Origin: UBA10348 sp002469915
Lineage (GTDB): Bacteria; Bacteroidota; Rhodothermia; Rhodothermales; UBA10348
Assembly (NCBI GenBank): GCA_029249345.1
Contig: JAQWHM010000016.1
Location: 272,857-336,856, forward strand
Direction: 5' to 3'
DNA length: 64,000 nt
The translations under genes were made by a program, and so were the position numbers. The notes under the pieces are model-generated. The model was not told where the DNA came from, searched no databases, and was given only the letters and a program-made list of their open reading frames with translations. Shown piece by piece: positions 24,055 through 33,849 of this stretch (within the stretch, counting starts at the first letter, position 1; each line of letters starts with the position of its first letter).

Positions 24055-27000
24055 TTAAAATGCATGCTGCCAGCGTAGGTTAACTCGCAATATCGTGCCC
24101 TTGTTCAACAGACTTAAAAGTAACTGCTGGACGAGTTCATATTCTATGGAAACCTGAGTTCGTTTTTCATTAGTTGAACTGGTGGATTCTGTGCCAGCAG
24201 CGAGACTAATAGGTAAGTTCACGGATACGTAAAGTTTCGGAGAGACGTATTTCCCGGCAGTTAGTGTGAGTCCCTGCAATCCGGAAGGGACTATCTCAAT
24301 AACATCCAACCCTAACCCCGACCCGGCCATGTTCTCAATTAAATCAGTTACAGAGCCAATGGCTAGACCGGCTGCCGATTGGAGGTAGGCGTCCCCTTGG
24401 TTATCGCTGATCTGAAGAGCAGAGAAAGCCGGACGCCCTGTAGCGATATAGGAAACAATGTCGGAGAGTTCCATCGTAGGCTCAGAATCGAAGGTTACAT
24501 TCAGCTCATCTGGAGTGCCCTCGGCAATTAATCGGATGGTAACCTCCTCGCCTCCTGAAGAGTGGGAGGTAACGGTATAAGAGGCTTCCAGACTCATATC
24601 CGGTGTTTCTGCGGCGCCATTAAAGGTCAATTCACCCCGTTCGAGATCGAATCGCTGCCCAAATTGTACGATGCGGCTTCGTTCTGGCAAAACGGATACG
24701 GATCCAAACACAAGAGCGTCTTCAAAAGGGGCTTTGGACACATCCAGGTCTCCTGTTAATTGAATGTCCAATCGAGGATTGGATTTCGATCGAACCCAGG
24801 TATCTCGCCTCATTTGTACCGTCAAGTCCTTTATGGTCAGCGTTTCATAGGCATCGAATGAAACGGTATCGGTGGCTGCAACGCGTAGTCCGAATCTCTG
24901 TTGGAGGGTGGCTAGGTCTGCATCTGACAACGTAATCGGCTCAAAAATGTCTGAAGAGGTGGCGTCGGACAACCAGAAATCTCCTCGGTTCACGGTTAAC
25001 GTTCCGCCTAGTTCGGGGCGATCGGTCGTTCCGTCCAAGTGCATGTCCCCGCTCACAACGGCTGAGTACTCGTGATTGTCAACGGCCCGAAAGTCTTGGG
25101 CCGAGAGCAAGACGTCAAATTCCCCGAGTTGTAGCTCCGGAATACTGATGGACCCTTCTCCCGTGATGCGTCCATCTCCGGAGGAAGCAGAAAGACGGTC
25201 TACAAGTATTTGGTCTCCTTCAAAACGAAAAGCTGCCTGAATATCGTCAACGATCATTCCTCGACGTTTTCCCAAGACAGGAAGGCCTAATTCTCCGTCA
25301 GTTAGGCTCAAGGAGCCTTCTAAAAATGGGGCTTCGGAGGTTCCTTTGACATCTACCGTGCCAGAAATACGCCCCTTTAATCGGTCCATCAGTTCAGGAT
25401 CCATGATTCCACGAATCCAATCTATTGGATAGTCATTAGCTTTCAATTGAAGGCGGACGGGGAGCGTTGATTCTGGACTTGGAATAAGGCCCGATAGACT
25501 AATCACTTGCTCATCCGTCACATCCATACCAGCACTCAGTCGGGTGCCTTCTTGGTCTGTGCTAAATTCCAGATGCAGCGCCCCGGCTGCTTGCTTAAAG
25601 GCCTGTATATCTCCATCTAGGGATCCCTGAAGCTCTATTCCGGAGCTGTCTTCGGCTACCGTGATCGTCCCGTCGAATGTACCGTCTAGGTGTGGATAGC
25701 TAAATAGTTGGGCCCACGGACCTATATGGACTTTTTGAACGCTGACTAGGTTTCTTGAAGCCGCTCCCAGATTTGAAGAAACACCGATGATTCGCTGTTC
25801 TCCTGATATCAAGACGAGGGGGTTTTGCAATTGACGGGTGTCCAGATTGAATGCCGAAGTACCGACCATTTCCCAGGAATCATCTGCGAGTTGAGCGTTG
25901 AATTCATTGAGATAAATGCTGATCGAAGAGTCCATCGGAGAAAAAGAGAGGTTAGCCTCTCCAGATCCATGATCTCCAAGATCTAGTTTAGCACGCGTCG
26001 TTATTTCCTGGCCGTCATAAAGCGCCTTTATTTCTATCGACTCCGAGTTGATCATTCCGAATTCGATCAGTTGCAGACGAGCGGTCAATTCGGCTGATCC
26101 GGGCCGCAGATCTTCTCCTAGTTCAGCTAATACACGGGCCTGAACGCTATTCGCTGTTACCGCTGGATGATGGGGGCGCATCAACGACAGGTCTGCAATG
26201 AGTCTTAATGCACCAAAAGACCCCAAAACCTCGCCATCAGACGTCAATTCAGTAAATCTGATCTCTTGATCCTGAAGGAAAGAGAACGAATTGAAAGAAT
26301 CATTTAAGGTAAGTTCATACCGCAGGTCAGAAGCCTGATCCGATGGCGAAAGAGGTAGGAAGCCAGCAGCCGACATCGTTCCAAATTGGGTCGAGATGTC
26401 GAGTGAGTCAATTTTAACCCCTGCATCATTGATTAAGCCTCGGGCGATTCCCGTGTGTACGTCCAAATCTTCTATGGATCCCGAGAGAGAATCTACTTCC
26501 ATGCTGAAGTCAGAGAAATCTGCTTCGCTACGTTCTGCATTGAGGACTGAATTGAAGGTGATCGATGAGACCATGTCCAAACCGGCGAGCGCGGCGAGGT
26601 CCGCATTCTCGACATTTACGGTACCGAAAAGGAATGCATCTGTTAGCCCATACGAAGCGCGAACCTCGCCGCGCTCTAATTGGGCCTTCAACTCACCAGC
26701 CGAAGAGGTAGTGTCTCCTCGCACGGAACCCGACAGAGCCTCTATTTCACCCATGTTCAACCTGGAACCTGCTTTGAGATCAATACTGGCCTCGAAGGGA
26801 AACGCATCGACTAGCTTAAGATCGGCCTCAAATTGCCCGGTAAGCAGGGATTCGTGATCCAGGTCTAGTAATAAAAAGGGGTCAAACTTCTGCAATGCCC
26901 CTTGAATGGTCACCCATTGGTATTCCGGATTCCAATTCAATAGGGCGTTAAGGTGCGCATCTGGACCCGTTTGAGAGGATATCTGCGCGGAGATCTTGCC

Positions 27001-28764
27001 TTCAGATAGGCGCAGGTCGGCTGAACCTTCAATTGGATGACCATTTAACTCCGATCCATCAAAATGGAGAACCAGCGTGCCCATCTCCGCTTGCAGATCA
27101 GATTCACCGGAGAAAAATCCATTCAACGCGGAGTGTCCGGCTTCACTTCCAGCCAGCGAAAAGACATCTACGTTTTGTAGTGTGCCTTCCTCGATGATGA
27201 ATTGAGTTTCATCCAGACGCGCCTTAAGAGTTACCGACCCTGCGTTGTTTAAACTGAAAGCAGAGGTCTGCAGGTCGAGATTCGACATCGAACCGTCGGC
27301 GCTGAAAAGGAGCTTGTCAAGTGGAATGGTTGCGCTCCTGCACCCAGCCATTTGGCCCTCCACGGACACATGATCCGATGCGTATTCTCCGCCGAACGGT
27401 CCACCCTTTATGGTGCAGTCTCCGATCGAGGACGGCTCGACTCGGCCACTAAAGGTGGCATCGGTCAAGGTATATCCATCGAGATGCATGATGAGATCTA
27501 GAGTCGCATTCACATTACTAGAAAGGGAGGAGGTTGGGTCTCCCGGCATACTCCAATCAGAAAAATCCCAATTTGAGGTCATTTCACCCTCGGGGGATAG
27601 GCTGCCGCTTCCGACAAGGCGTCCATTCGATGTATTCAGGTCGGTAGAAAAGGAGACATTATCGTTTTGAAGCGATGACTCAATTGTGGATGGGAGCAGC
27701 TTCACGGGGCCCAGCGTCCCCTTGGTCATCGAGAGGGCTAGATATCCGTTTCCTTCAGATAGATCTACGTTTAATTGCCCTTCTAAATCGGTCAGACTCT
27801 CAAGGGAGGCATGAAGATGGCTCGGTTGTAGGCCATTTATGAAAAGGTTGATGGCGTGGGTATTAGGAGTGCGGTAGTTCGTCCAGCCCTCAGCCGTCGC
27901 CGTTCCCGATTTCAACGTGGTGAAAACTGCCTTGAACCCAGCAGAATCTGGCGTTCCAAAGTGCGTGATGTCCCAGTTCACTTTCTCGGAGTCCAATAAT
28001 CCGGGCACAAAAGGAACGACATCTTTCATATCAAGGACTCCCTGGCCTTTTAGGTCAAACGACTTGAGCCCTGCATCGTCTCTCTCCATGGATCCTGATA
28101 GATGACCTGAACTTCGCTCTGTATCGAGGGAGAAGGCAAACGATGAGGGAACATCAGTCATGAAGGAGCCAGAAAGGCCCAGTAAACCTTGAGAGTCGGT
28201 ATCGATATACTCAATAGCCGCCCAAAGAGTATCGAGCCGAGCTTCAATGGATTCGCCAAGTACGAGGCCTTGAAGCTGGATAGCCGAGTCGGCGATGCGG
28301 GCCAGCGCAGACGAATCTGTTCGAATAACGGCGGATGCTTTGGTTGCGTGTATCTCTTGAACTGAAAATGATGTCTTGCTCTCGGACGGGGGCAGTTCAG
28401 GAAACACAAATGATCCATCTGCTCGGCGAGTCACATCGGCTCGAACACCCGCAATGTGCACAGCTTCAATGGATCCGGAAAGAACCTGTAATAGCCCAAA
28501 ATCAATAGAAACCGAGTCTACTTGGACCTGGGTCGAATCATCCGTAGTGGCTAGCGTCGTGCCGGTGATGGTCACATGACTAAACGCGGAGCCTTCGACT
28601 TTGTCGATGTGAAGAGACCCCGTCGCCAACAGGTCTTGGGTGAAATATCGGGCACCCCATGTCAATACAGCGGAGGAGTGGGCTAATCCCCAACTTATTA
28701 TGAGGACCATCACCGGCACGAGCCACCATCTGGAAAGGTGATATGTCTTGGCGTCTTGCGTCAC
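24055..28764 (-). CDS. tamB: TamB-family translocation/assembly module protein
   Basis: A 1569-residue protein with one N-terminal membrane helix (WWLVPVMVLIISWGLA, about residues 13-28), a very long repetitive beta-rich body and a C-terminal DUF490/TamB domain ending VNLRWQHAF. AsmA-like TamB/YhdP proteins form hydrophobic grooves that bridge the periplasm and carry phospholipids. The open frame begins at 28860, but this overlaps tamA by 94 bases. A GTG at 28764, two bases after the tamA stop, starts just before the helix and is preferred. It is the middle of the run tamA, tamB, mlaE, mlaF, mlaD. Confidence 0.88.
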   Translation of the reverse strand: MTQDAKTYHLSRWWLVPVMVLIISWGLAHSSAVLTWGARYFTQDLLATGSLHIDKVEGSAFSHVTITGTTLATTDDSTQVQVDSVSIDFGLLQVLSGSIEAVHIAGVRADVTRRADGSFVFPELPPSESKTSFSVQEIHATKASAVIRTDSSALARIADSAIQLQGLVLGESIEARLDTLWAAIEYIDTDSQGLLGLSGSFMTDVPSSFAFSLDTERSSGHLSGSMERDDAGLKSFDLKGQGVLDMKDVVPFVPGLLDSEKVNWDITHFGTPDSAGFKAVFTTLKSGTATAEGWTNYRTPNTHAINLFINGLQPSHLHASLESLTDLEGQLNVDLSEGNGYLALSMTKGTLGPVKLLPSTIESSLQNDNVSFSTDLNTSNGRLVGSGSLSPEGEMTSNWDFSDWSMPGDPTSSLSSNVNATLDLIMHLDGYTLTDATFSGRVEPSSIGDCTIKGGPFGGEYASDHVSVEGQMAGCRSATIPLDKLLFSADGSMSNLDLQTSAFSLNNAGSVTLKARLDETQFIIEEGTLQNVDVFSLAGSEAGHSALNGFFSGESDLQAEMGTLVLHFDGSELNGHPIEGSADLRLSEGKISAQISSQTGPDAHLNALLNWNPEYQWVTIQGALQKFDPFLLLDLDHESLLTGQFEADLKLVDAFPFEASIDLKAGSRLNMGEIEALSGSVRGDTTSSAGELKAQLERGEVRASYGLTDAFLFGTVNVENADLAALAGLDMVSSITFNSVLNAERSEADFSDFSMEVDSLSGSIEDLDVHTGIARGLINDAGVKIDSLDISTQFGTMSAAGFLPLSPSDQASDLRYELTLNDSFNSFSFLQDQEIRFTELTSDGEVLGSFGALRLIADLSLMRPHHPAVTANSVQARVLAELGEDLRPGSAELTARLQLIEFGMINSESIEIKALYDGQEITTRAKLDLGDHGSGEANLSFSPMDSSISIYLNEFNAQLADDSWEMVGTSAFNLDTRQLQNPLVLISGEQRIIGVSSNLGAASRNLVSVQKVHIGPWAQLFSYPHLDGTFDGTITVAEDSSGIELQGSLDGDIQAFKQAAGALHLEFSTDQEGTRLSAGMDVTDEQVISLSGLIPSPESTLPVRLQLKANDYPIDWIRGIMDPELMDRLKGRISGTVDVKGTSEAPFLEGSLSLTDGELGLPVLGKRRGMIVDDIQAAFRFEGDQILVDRLSASSGDGRITGEGSISIPELQLGEFDVLLSAQDFRAVDNHEYSAVVSGDMHLDGTTDRPELGGTLTVNRGDFWLSDATSSDIFEPITLSDADLATLQQRFGLRVAATDTVSFDAYETLTIKDLTVQMRRDTWVRSKSNPRLDIQLTGDLDVSKAPFEDALVFGSVSVLPERSRIVQFGQRFDLERGELTFNGAAETPDMSLEASYTVTSHSSGGEEVTIRLIAEGTPDELNVTFDSEPTMELSDIVSYIATGRPAFSALQISDNQGDAYLQSAAGLAIGSVTDLIENMAGSGLGLDVIEIVPSGLQGLTLTAGKYVSPKLYVSVNLPISLAAGTESTSSTNEKRTQVSIEYELVQQLLLSLLNKGTILRVNLRWQHAF

Positions 28765-28766
28765 GC

Positions 28767-30881
28767 TCAAAAGGTCCTGTCGATACTGAGATGGATATTG
28801 AACCGGCGAATCTGCTTTTCCTTTCCGAGTGTGTCCGTGATGCCTGATTGGAATAACCACACATCTTCTGCCGTCCGGAGGTCGGTTTGTGACGGGTTGA
28901 TTTTATAGGCTAAATCGAATCGGACAAGCCCTACCGGCGTCCGGTACCGAATACCAGCGCCCGTTCCAAATTGCATTTTGTTGAATGAGATGGAACCCGA
29001 ATCATCAAAAATCGCTTGGTTTTCAGTCGTGTAAAGAGGGCGTCCATTTGCGTCTTTTCGAATTTCAGAAGACATCACTCCACCGTCCAAAAATGTACCT
29101 AGACTCCACGATGGTCCTAACCCCGGAACTGGAAATCGCAGCTCAAACCGAGTAGTTAGCTTGGTTTCTGCACCGATAGCCTCAAACCGAGCTCCATTTG
29201 TTGACCACGTCCCGTCAGGTTTTTGAAAGACGGAATCGACCACTGAAATCTGCTCGCCCAGACCATTTAGCCCCCATCCTCTCACATCTGAGGCGCCACC
29301 GGCGTAAAATCGAATCGGGTCGAATCTAAATTCTGTTTCTGCATTAACCTGATCTCGACTCCCTCCCATGGGTAGCAAGCGTCCAGTCGTCATCGAAAAC
29401 GTAAAGGAGATACGGTTGTAGATGGGAAGGTAGAGACCCAGGTCCAAGCGCCCTTTCAAATACTCGATGCCGGAAGCACCCACTAGGCCTCCCGATTCAA
29501 TGTGGGGGTGGATTAAGAAGCCCTTCCGAGGATTTAGAAAGTCATCAATGTCGCCAATGGTGGCCGTCAGAGACAATAAGCTCAGGTTGTAGACGTCGAA
29601 TCGTTCACCCAGACTACCTTCTAAAAGAGGGACGGTCCTTGAAAACCGATGTTGAACAGAGATCGTGCGGAATGGTAAAAATTCGAAGACCATTCCAGTC
29701 GAAATACCCGTTTCAAAAAAGCGGGAGTATAGATTCGGGTCATCATGCCATTTGTAAAAGGGAGATACCGAACCAGACAGTCGTGTCGAACCTAAATAAG
29801 GTTGATGCAGAGACAGGGAGGAGGACACCGAACGGATCGCAAATCGATTGTCTGTCGGAACAGATAACCAACCCGTATTTGAGGAAACGGCTGCGGTCAA
29901 TTGCCGAGCGCTACCGCCAAAATTCCGGTGCCTAAACTGGCCTTGAAACGCGACCCCTGATTCCTTAGAAAAACCCGTCTCGCCAAATATAAAGCGGGGT
30001 TTCGACTCTCGGATACGGTATCGGATGAGGACTGTTGAATCCGTTGGCTGCGTCGGGAGATCGGATAATACCAGGCGAAACAACCCCAATTTGAACAACT
30101 CCTGTTGTCCTCGGGATACTTTTTTCTGGGAATAACGGTCGCCTTCTTGAAATGGCAATTCTCTGAGCACCACCTTTCTTGAAATCCCTTCATTACCGTC
30201 AATTTCGATTTTCTCTACGATTCCAAGTGGGCCAGGATGGACGAGAATGGATACATGGAGATCCTTGTTAACGGGCTCAACAGAGGATTCAACACGAGCA
30301 AAAGCGTGTCCTCGGTTTTGTAGTAATTCTAGTATGTCACTTTCAAGACTTACTTGATCTAAGTCCGTGAAGCGCTCGCCGATGCGTTCCTGGAAATCAT
30401 CCACCAACGTATTCCACCGGGTCTCGATTTCTGGTTCCAAGGGGGAGGCCAGGTCAATGTCTAGCTCGGATAGTGTTACCGGCGGGCCTTCGGCAATCGA
30501 AATAATTACCCGAATAGAATTATCCGATGCGCGATACTGCGAAGCAGGGTAGTCCACAATCGCATCAGGAAAACCATTCCGTTGATAAAAACGCTGCAAC
30601 CGAATCACATCTCGCTGCAGCTCAACCGGATGGAAGGGGTACTCCTTTTTGTCGATGAACGGCAGGAAGTCTAAACGTTTTCGCCAACTGAACAGCGCTC
30701 CTGGAGCCTTGCTGGACATGCGCGCTTCCAATTGCTCAGACGTAAACGTTCTTGAGTCTGTGAACCGAAAGGAAACGCCCCGAATGGTCGTTTTATCATT
30801 ACTAAGTGATAACGGGTCCTGTGCCTGGGCGGGCACGGCGTAGCAAATAACCAAAAATATGATGACGAGTGCCCGGTACAT
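28767..30881 (-). CDS. tamA: Omp85-family outer-membrane protein (TamA-like) with POTRA domains
   Basis: A 704-residue outer-membrane protein. A signal peptide (VIIFLVICYAVPAQAQ, residues 6-21) is followed by POTRA-like domains: FPFHPVELQRDVIRLQRFYQ with RNGFPDAIVD, GHAFARVESSVEPVNKDLH, and IEIDGNEGISRKVVLRELPF with LFKLGLFRLV. The C-terminal barrel has FYAGGASDVRGWGLNGLG (VRGF-type motif) and IRYRTPVGLVRFDLAYKIN, ending in a beta-signal-like LSIDRTF. The direct coupling to tamB (two bases) supports TamA over BamA. Confidence 0.88.
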   Translation of the reverse strand: MYRALVIIFLVICYAVPAQAQDPLSLSNDKTTIRGVSFRFTDSRTFTSEQLEARMSSKAPGALFSWRKRLDFLPFIDKKEYPFHPVELQRDVIRLQRFYQRNGFPDAIVDYPASQYRASDNSIRVIISIAEGPPVTLSELDIDLASPLEPEIETRWNTLVDDFQERIGERFTDLDQVSLESDILELLQNRGHAFARVESSVEPVNKDLHVSILVHPGPLGIVEKIEIDGNEGISRKVVLRELPFQEGDRYSQKKVSRGQQELFKLGLFRLVLSDLPTQPTDSTVLIRYRIRESKPRFIFGETGFSKESGVAFQGQFRHRNFGGSARQLTAAVSSNTGWLSVPTDNRFAIRSVSSSLSLHQPYLGSTRLSGSVSPFYKWHDDPNLYSRFFETGISTGMVFEFLPFRTISVQHRFSRTVPLLEGSLGERFDVYNLSLLSLTATIGDIDDFLNPRKGFLIHPHIESGGLVGASGIEYLKGRLDLGLYLPIYNRISFTFSMTTGRLLPMGGSRDQVNAETEFRFDPIRFYAGGASDVRGWGLNGLGEQISVVDSVFQKPDGTWSTNGARFEAIGAETKLTTRFELRFPVPGLGPSWSLGTFLDGGVMSSEIRKDANGRPLYTTENQAIFDDSGSISFNKMQFGTGAGIRYRTPVGLVRFDLAYKINPSQTDLRTAEDVWLFQSGITDTLGKEKQIRRFNIHLSIDRTF

Positions 30882-30914
30882 GTGGTCCCAATGCGCTAGA
30901 AGGTGAGGGGATCC

Positions 30915-31901
30915 TTATTCGTCATCCAATTCGCGAGCTGTCAGCGTTCCAGATACAGCAATAGTTTCGCCTTCATTGCTCAAGTACGTCGCGATTAGCT
31001 CTGGTTTCCGGTGCTTTCTTTCGTGTAAAAGCGTGGTTATAGCTCCTAAAGTGAGAATGAGCCCAGAGAAATACGCCCAAAACACGAGAACGATAATAAG
31101 CACGAATGAATCGCCTAAGGCGGCGAGTCCGGATTGCTCAAAGCTTCCAAAGCGAGTAGCGTAGTCTGTAAATCCAATTTTTGCGGACTCCCAAAGCACG
31201 GCGGTAAACGTAGCCCCAATCAGAGCACTTTTCCAGGGTGGTCTTGGCTTCGGGGTGAAGAAAATCAATTGGAAAAACATGGCTGTGCTCAAAATCAGTG
31301 GCAGGACTACACCAAACGTATCCAATGCACTTTGAAATCCTTCTTGCAACCAGGGATAATCCAAGCCCAAATCCCTCAAGCGGCCCACTGAGTTTTCGTT
31401 AAGCGTTTCCCTTGCAATCGTAATAAGGGTAGAGGCGATAAACAGCAATCCAACCTGAAGAGCCATGCGAAAATCGAACATGTACCCCATTAGGACGCCA
31501 CGATGCTCGTGCCATTCTTCTTGAAAGACGTTGGCTAAAACGGTTCGGAGCGTGGTAAATAAAGTGACGGCTGAAAGCGTAAGTCCTATAACTCCAATAA
31601 GAGTCAACGTACCGCTCGCGGACTGTAGCTGACTAAGGAAAGATACAATTTGATCAGATTGATAAGCCGGCAGAAAGTCGCGGATAAGCGCTTCAATGGT
31701 CGAAAATGGCCGTTCTTGCTTTAGTATGCTACCGGCCAGTCCCGTTCCAATGAGGATGAGGGGAACGGTCGTAATCAATACTTTAAATGCAATCGCCTGC
31801 GCCCATAGAAAAACGGTCTTGGTGTACAGTTCTCGGAGCATCCCCCGGACGTAATACCGGGGCAACGCAACAATGCGATTCAGTCGGTTTTTCCATTCCA
31901 T
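30915..31901 (-). CDS. YihY/BrkB-family inner-membrane protein
   Basis: A 328-residue membrane protein of the YihY/virulence-factor-BrkB family with about six helices. Recognisable blocks are AFKVLITTVPLILIG, TLIGVIGLTLSAVTLFTTLR, LGLDYPWLQ, PRPPWKSALIGATFTAVLWE and FGSFEQSGLAALGDSFVLII. The exact role is unknown; a lipid-transport function has been suggested for the family, which would fit its place beside tamA and the mla genes. The open frame reaches 32027, overlapping the divergent gene. ATG at 31901 removes the overlap and fits the family N-terminus. Confidence 0.82.
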   Translation of the reverse strand: MEWKNRLNRIVALPRYYVRGMLRELYTKTVFLWAQAIAFKVLITTVPLILIGTGLAGSILKQERPFSTIEALIRDFLPAYQSDQIVSFLSQLQSASGTLTLIGVIGLTLSAVTLFTTLRTVLANVFQEEWHEHRGVLMGYMFDFRMALQVGLLFIASTLITIARETLNENSVGRLRDLGLDYPWLQEGFQSALDTFGVVLPLILSTAMFFQLIFFTPKPRPPWKSALIGATFTAVLWESAKIGFTDYATRFGSFEQSGLAALGDSFVLIIVLVFWAYFSGLILTLGAITTLLHERKHRKPELIATYLSNEGETIAVSGTLTARELDDE

Positions 31902-32015
31902 ACCTGAAAAGTAGACAGCATCCGGCTCGAATAAAAGAGGACTTGCATCTTCGTGTCCGGAAATGGTATGATTTACTCGGTAGTATGGCCCTTTTTCAGC
32001 TAACCCCCTCGCGCC

Positions 32016-32399
32016 ATGATCATGCACATACTTTCAATAATTTCCGGATATGCGGTCTGGACAGTCATTTTTTTAGGTGGGTCCGCCGTGGTCCGTAGTG
32101 CCATGTCTGATGTACACGATGCGGAAGGACTGACTACGGAAAACACAGCATTATTCGCATATCTAGTAGTCAGTGTTTTCGCATCTATTGTAGCAGGGTA
32201 CACGTCGGCACGCATTTCAAAAATCCATCAGAAACGGGACGTTTGGATACTCGCTGTTGCTCTTTTAGCAACCGGAATTCCGGTTCAGTTGGGAGTATGG
32301 GATGTTATACCGGTTTGGTATAACTCGACCTTTCTCATCTTGTTAGTCCCCTGTACACTACTGGGCGGTACATTTTATAGGCGCCAACGCAAGGTTTAA
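32016..32399 (+). CDS. Small four-helix membrane protein, function unknown
   Basis: A 127-residue protein that is mostly hydrophobic, with four likely membrane helices (about residues 4-26, 45-65, 77-95, 103-120) and a basic C-terminus (YRRQRKV). It starts MIMHIL, so ATG at 32016 or 32022 is possible. It is divergent from the YihY gene. It ends with a four-base overlap of opposing stop codons with clpX. No family was recognised. Confidence 0.65.
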   Translation: MIMHILSIISGYAVWTVIFLGGSAVVRSAMSDVHDAEGLTTENTALFAYLVVSVFASIVAGYTSARISKIHQKRDVWILAVALLATGIPVQLGVWDVIPVWYNSTFLILLVPCTLLGGTFYRRQRKV

Positions 32400-33673
32400 G
32401 CCGTTGCTTTCTTGGCTTCAAACGTAGGCTCGGCCTTGTGTTCTACGGTTTCCCGAGTAATAATACAGCGGGAGATATTTGACTTGGAATGAATGTCAAA
32501 CATAATTTCAAGCATTGTCTTCTCGAGCACGGCACGAAGCCCTCGAGCACCTGTGCCTAGTGCTTTTGCCTTAGAAACTACCGCTTCGATGGCGCCATCA
32601 TCAAAGATGAGCTCCATACCGTCCATTGAGAATAGTTTTTGATACTGCTTCAAAAGGGCGTTTTTGGGCTCCTGGAGAATACTCCGCATCGCTTCCTCGG
32701 TGAGGTTGTCTAATGCCGAAATCACGGGCAAGCGACCAATCAATTCAGGAATCAAGCCGAAGCGAAGTAGGTCGTCGGGTTCGACATGGCGGAAGATTTG
32801 TGGATCAAACTTATCCAGTTTGTGAACGGGATCGGCACTGAATCCAATAGAGCTTGAAGAAATACGGTTGGCTATGACTTCGTTTAGGCCGTCAAATGCA
32901 CCTCCTACAATAAAGAGGATATTTGAGGTGTCAATGTTAATGAGGCTCTGTTCTGGATGCTTACGTCCTCCTTTCGGGGGAACGCCGGCTACAGTACCCT
33001 CTAAAATTTTCAAAAGTGCCTGCTGGACTCCTTCTCCAGAGACATCTCTGGTAATCGATGCGTTGTCTGCTTTACGGGCCACTTTATCGACTTCATCAAT
33101 GTAGATAATGCCTCGTTCGGCACGTTCAACGTTAAAGTCTGCGGCTTGCAGGAGGTGAGCTAGGATACTTTCAACGTCTTCTCCGACATATCCAGCTTCA
33201 GTTAGGGCAGTAGCATCGGAAATAGAAAAAGGTACATCTAGTACACGAGCGAGCGTTCTGGCTAGCAACGTTTTACCGGTCCCGGTAGGTCCGATAAGCA
33301 TGATGTTGGATTTTTCCAGTTCAACGTCTTCGTATTCGCTGTAGTATTCAGCCGAATCGATACGCTTGTAATGGTTGTACACGGCGACGGAAAGCGCCTT
33401 TTTGGCTTGGTCCTGTCCGACTACATATTCATCCAGTGCACTTTTAATTTCATGCGGGGAAAGTCGAGCCGTTTTTCCCGAGTGGCGGGAAATAGGATTG
33501 CTTGGCTTAGCTGCGGACAACGGAGCGTCCGTACTGACAATTCCTGAAGCGTCGTTAATGCATCGATCACAGATATAGACATCAGGGCCAGCCACCATAG
33601 AGGAGACTTCATGCGCGGTACGACCGCAAAAGGAACACCTGATAATATCTTCGCCGTGGTTGTGAGTACTCAT
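32396..33673 (-). CDS. clpX: ATP-dependent protease ATP-binding subunit ClpX
   Basis: A 425-residue AAA+ unfoldase that recognises and unfolds substrates for ClpP. The N-terminal zinc-binding domain has C13, C16, C35 and C38 (CSFCGRTAHE, ICDRCIND). The AAA+ core has Walker A MLIGPTGTGKTLLART, Walker B IIYIDEVDKVARK, the pore loop GYVGEDV, sensor 1 NILFIVGGAF and the IGF-type loop ISSSSIGFSAD. The C-terminal small domain holds ALGTGARGLRAVLEKTMLE. clpP is not in the window. Confidence 0.96.
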   Translation of the reverse strand: MSTHNHGEDIIRCSFCGRTAHEVSSMVAGPDVYICDRCINDASGIVSTDAPLSAAKPSNPISRHSGKTARLSPHEIKSALDEYVVGQDQAKKALSVAVYNHYKRIDSAEYYSEYEDVELEKSNIMLIGPTGTGKTLLARTLARVLDVPFSISDATALTEAGYVGEDVESILAHLLQAADFNVERAERGIIYIDEVDKVARKADNASITRDVSGEGVQQALLKILEGTVAGVPPKGGRKHPEQSLINIDTSNILFIVGGAFDGLNEVIANRISSSSIGFSADPVHKLDKFDPQIFRHVEPDDLLRFGLIPELIGRLPVISALDNLTEEAMRSILQEPKNALLKQYQKLFSMDGMELIFDDGAIEAVVSKAKALGTGARGLRAVLEKTMLEIMFDIHSKSNISRCIITRETVEHKAEPTFEAKKATA

Positions 33674-33849
33674 TTCGGAATATTTGCTTCAGTAGTTGGA
33701 CGTGTCTCCACATCAAAGTGACTTCAGACGCTCTGTTTTCGGCAGCACGTCATGGTACATATATCGCACCCTTTACACAATCCCTTAAATAGGTATTTTC
33801 ATATTTTCACCGGCAGATACAAGGTAGGTATAAACAATCTCCATCATTT

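Noticed and set aside
33772..33799. Possible promoter TTTACA...TATTTT upstream of the RNA methyltransferase gene
   Set aside because: The spacing is plausible (16 bases), but such A/T matches are frequent here and the sigma-factor consensus for this group may differ. Not strong enough to list.
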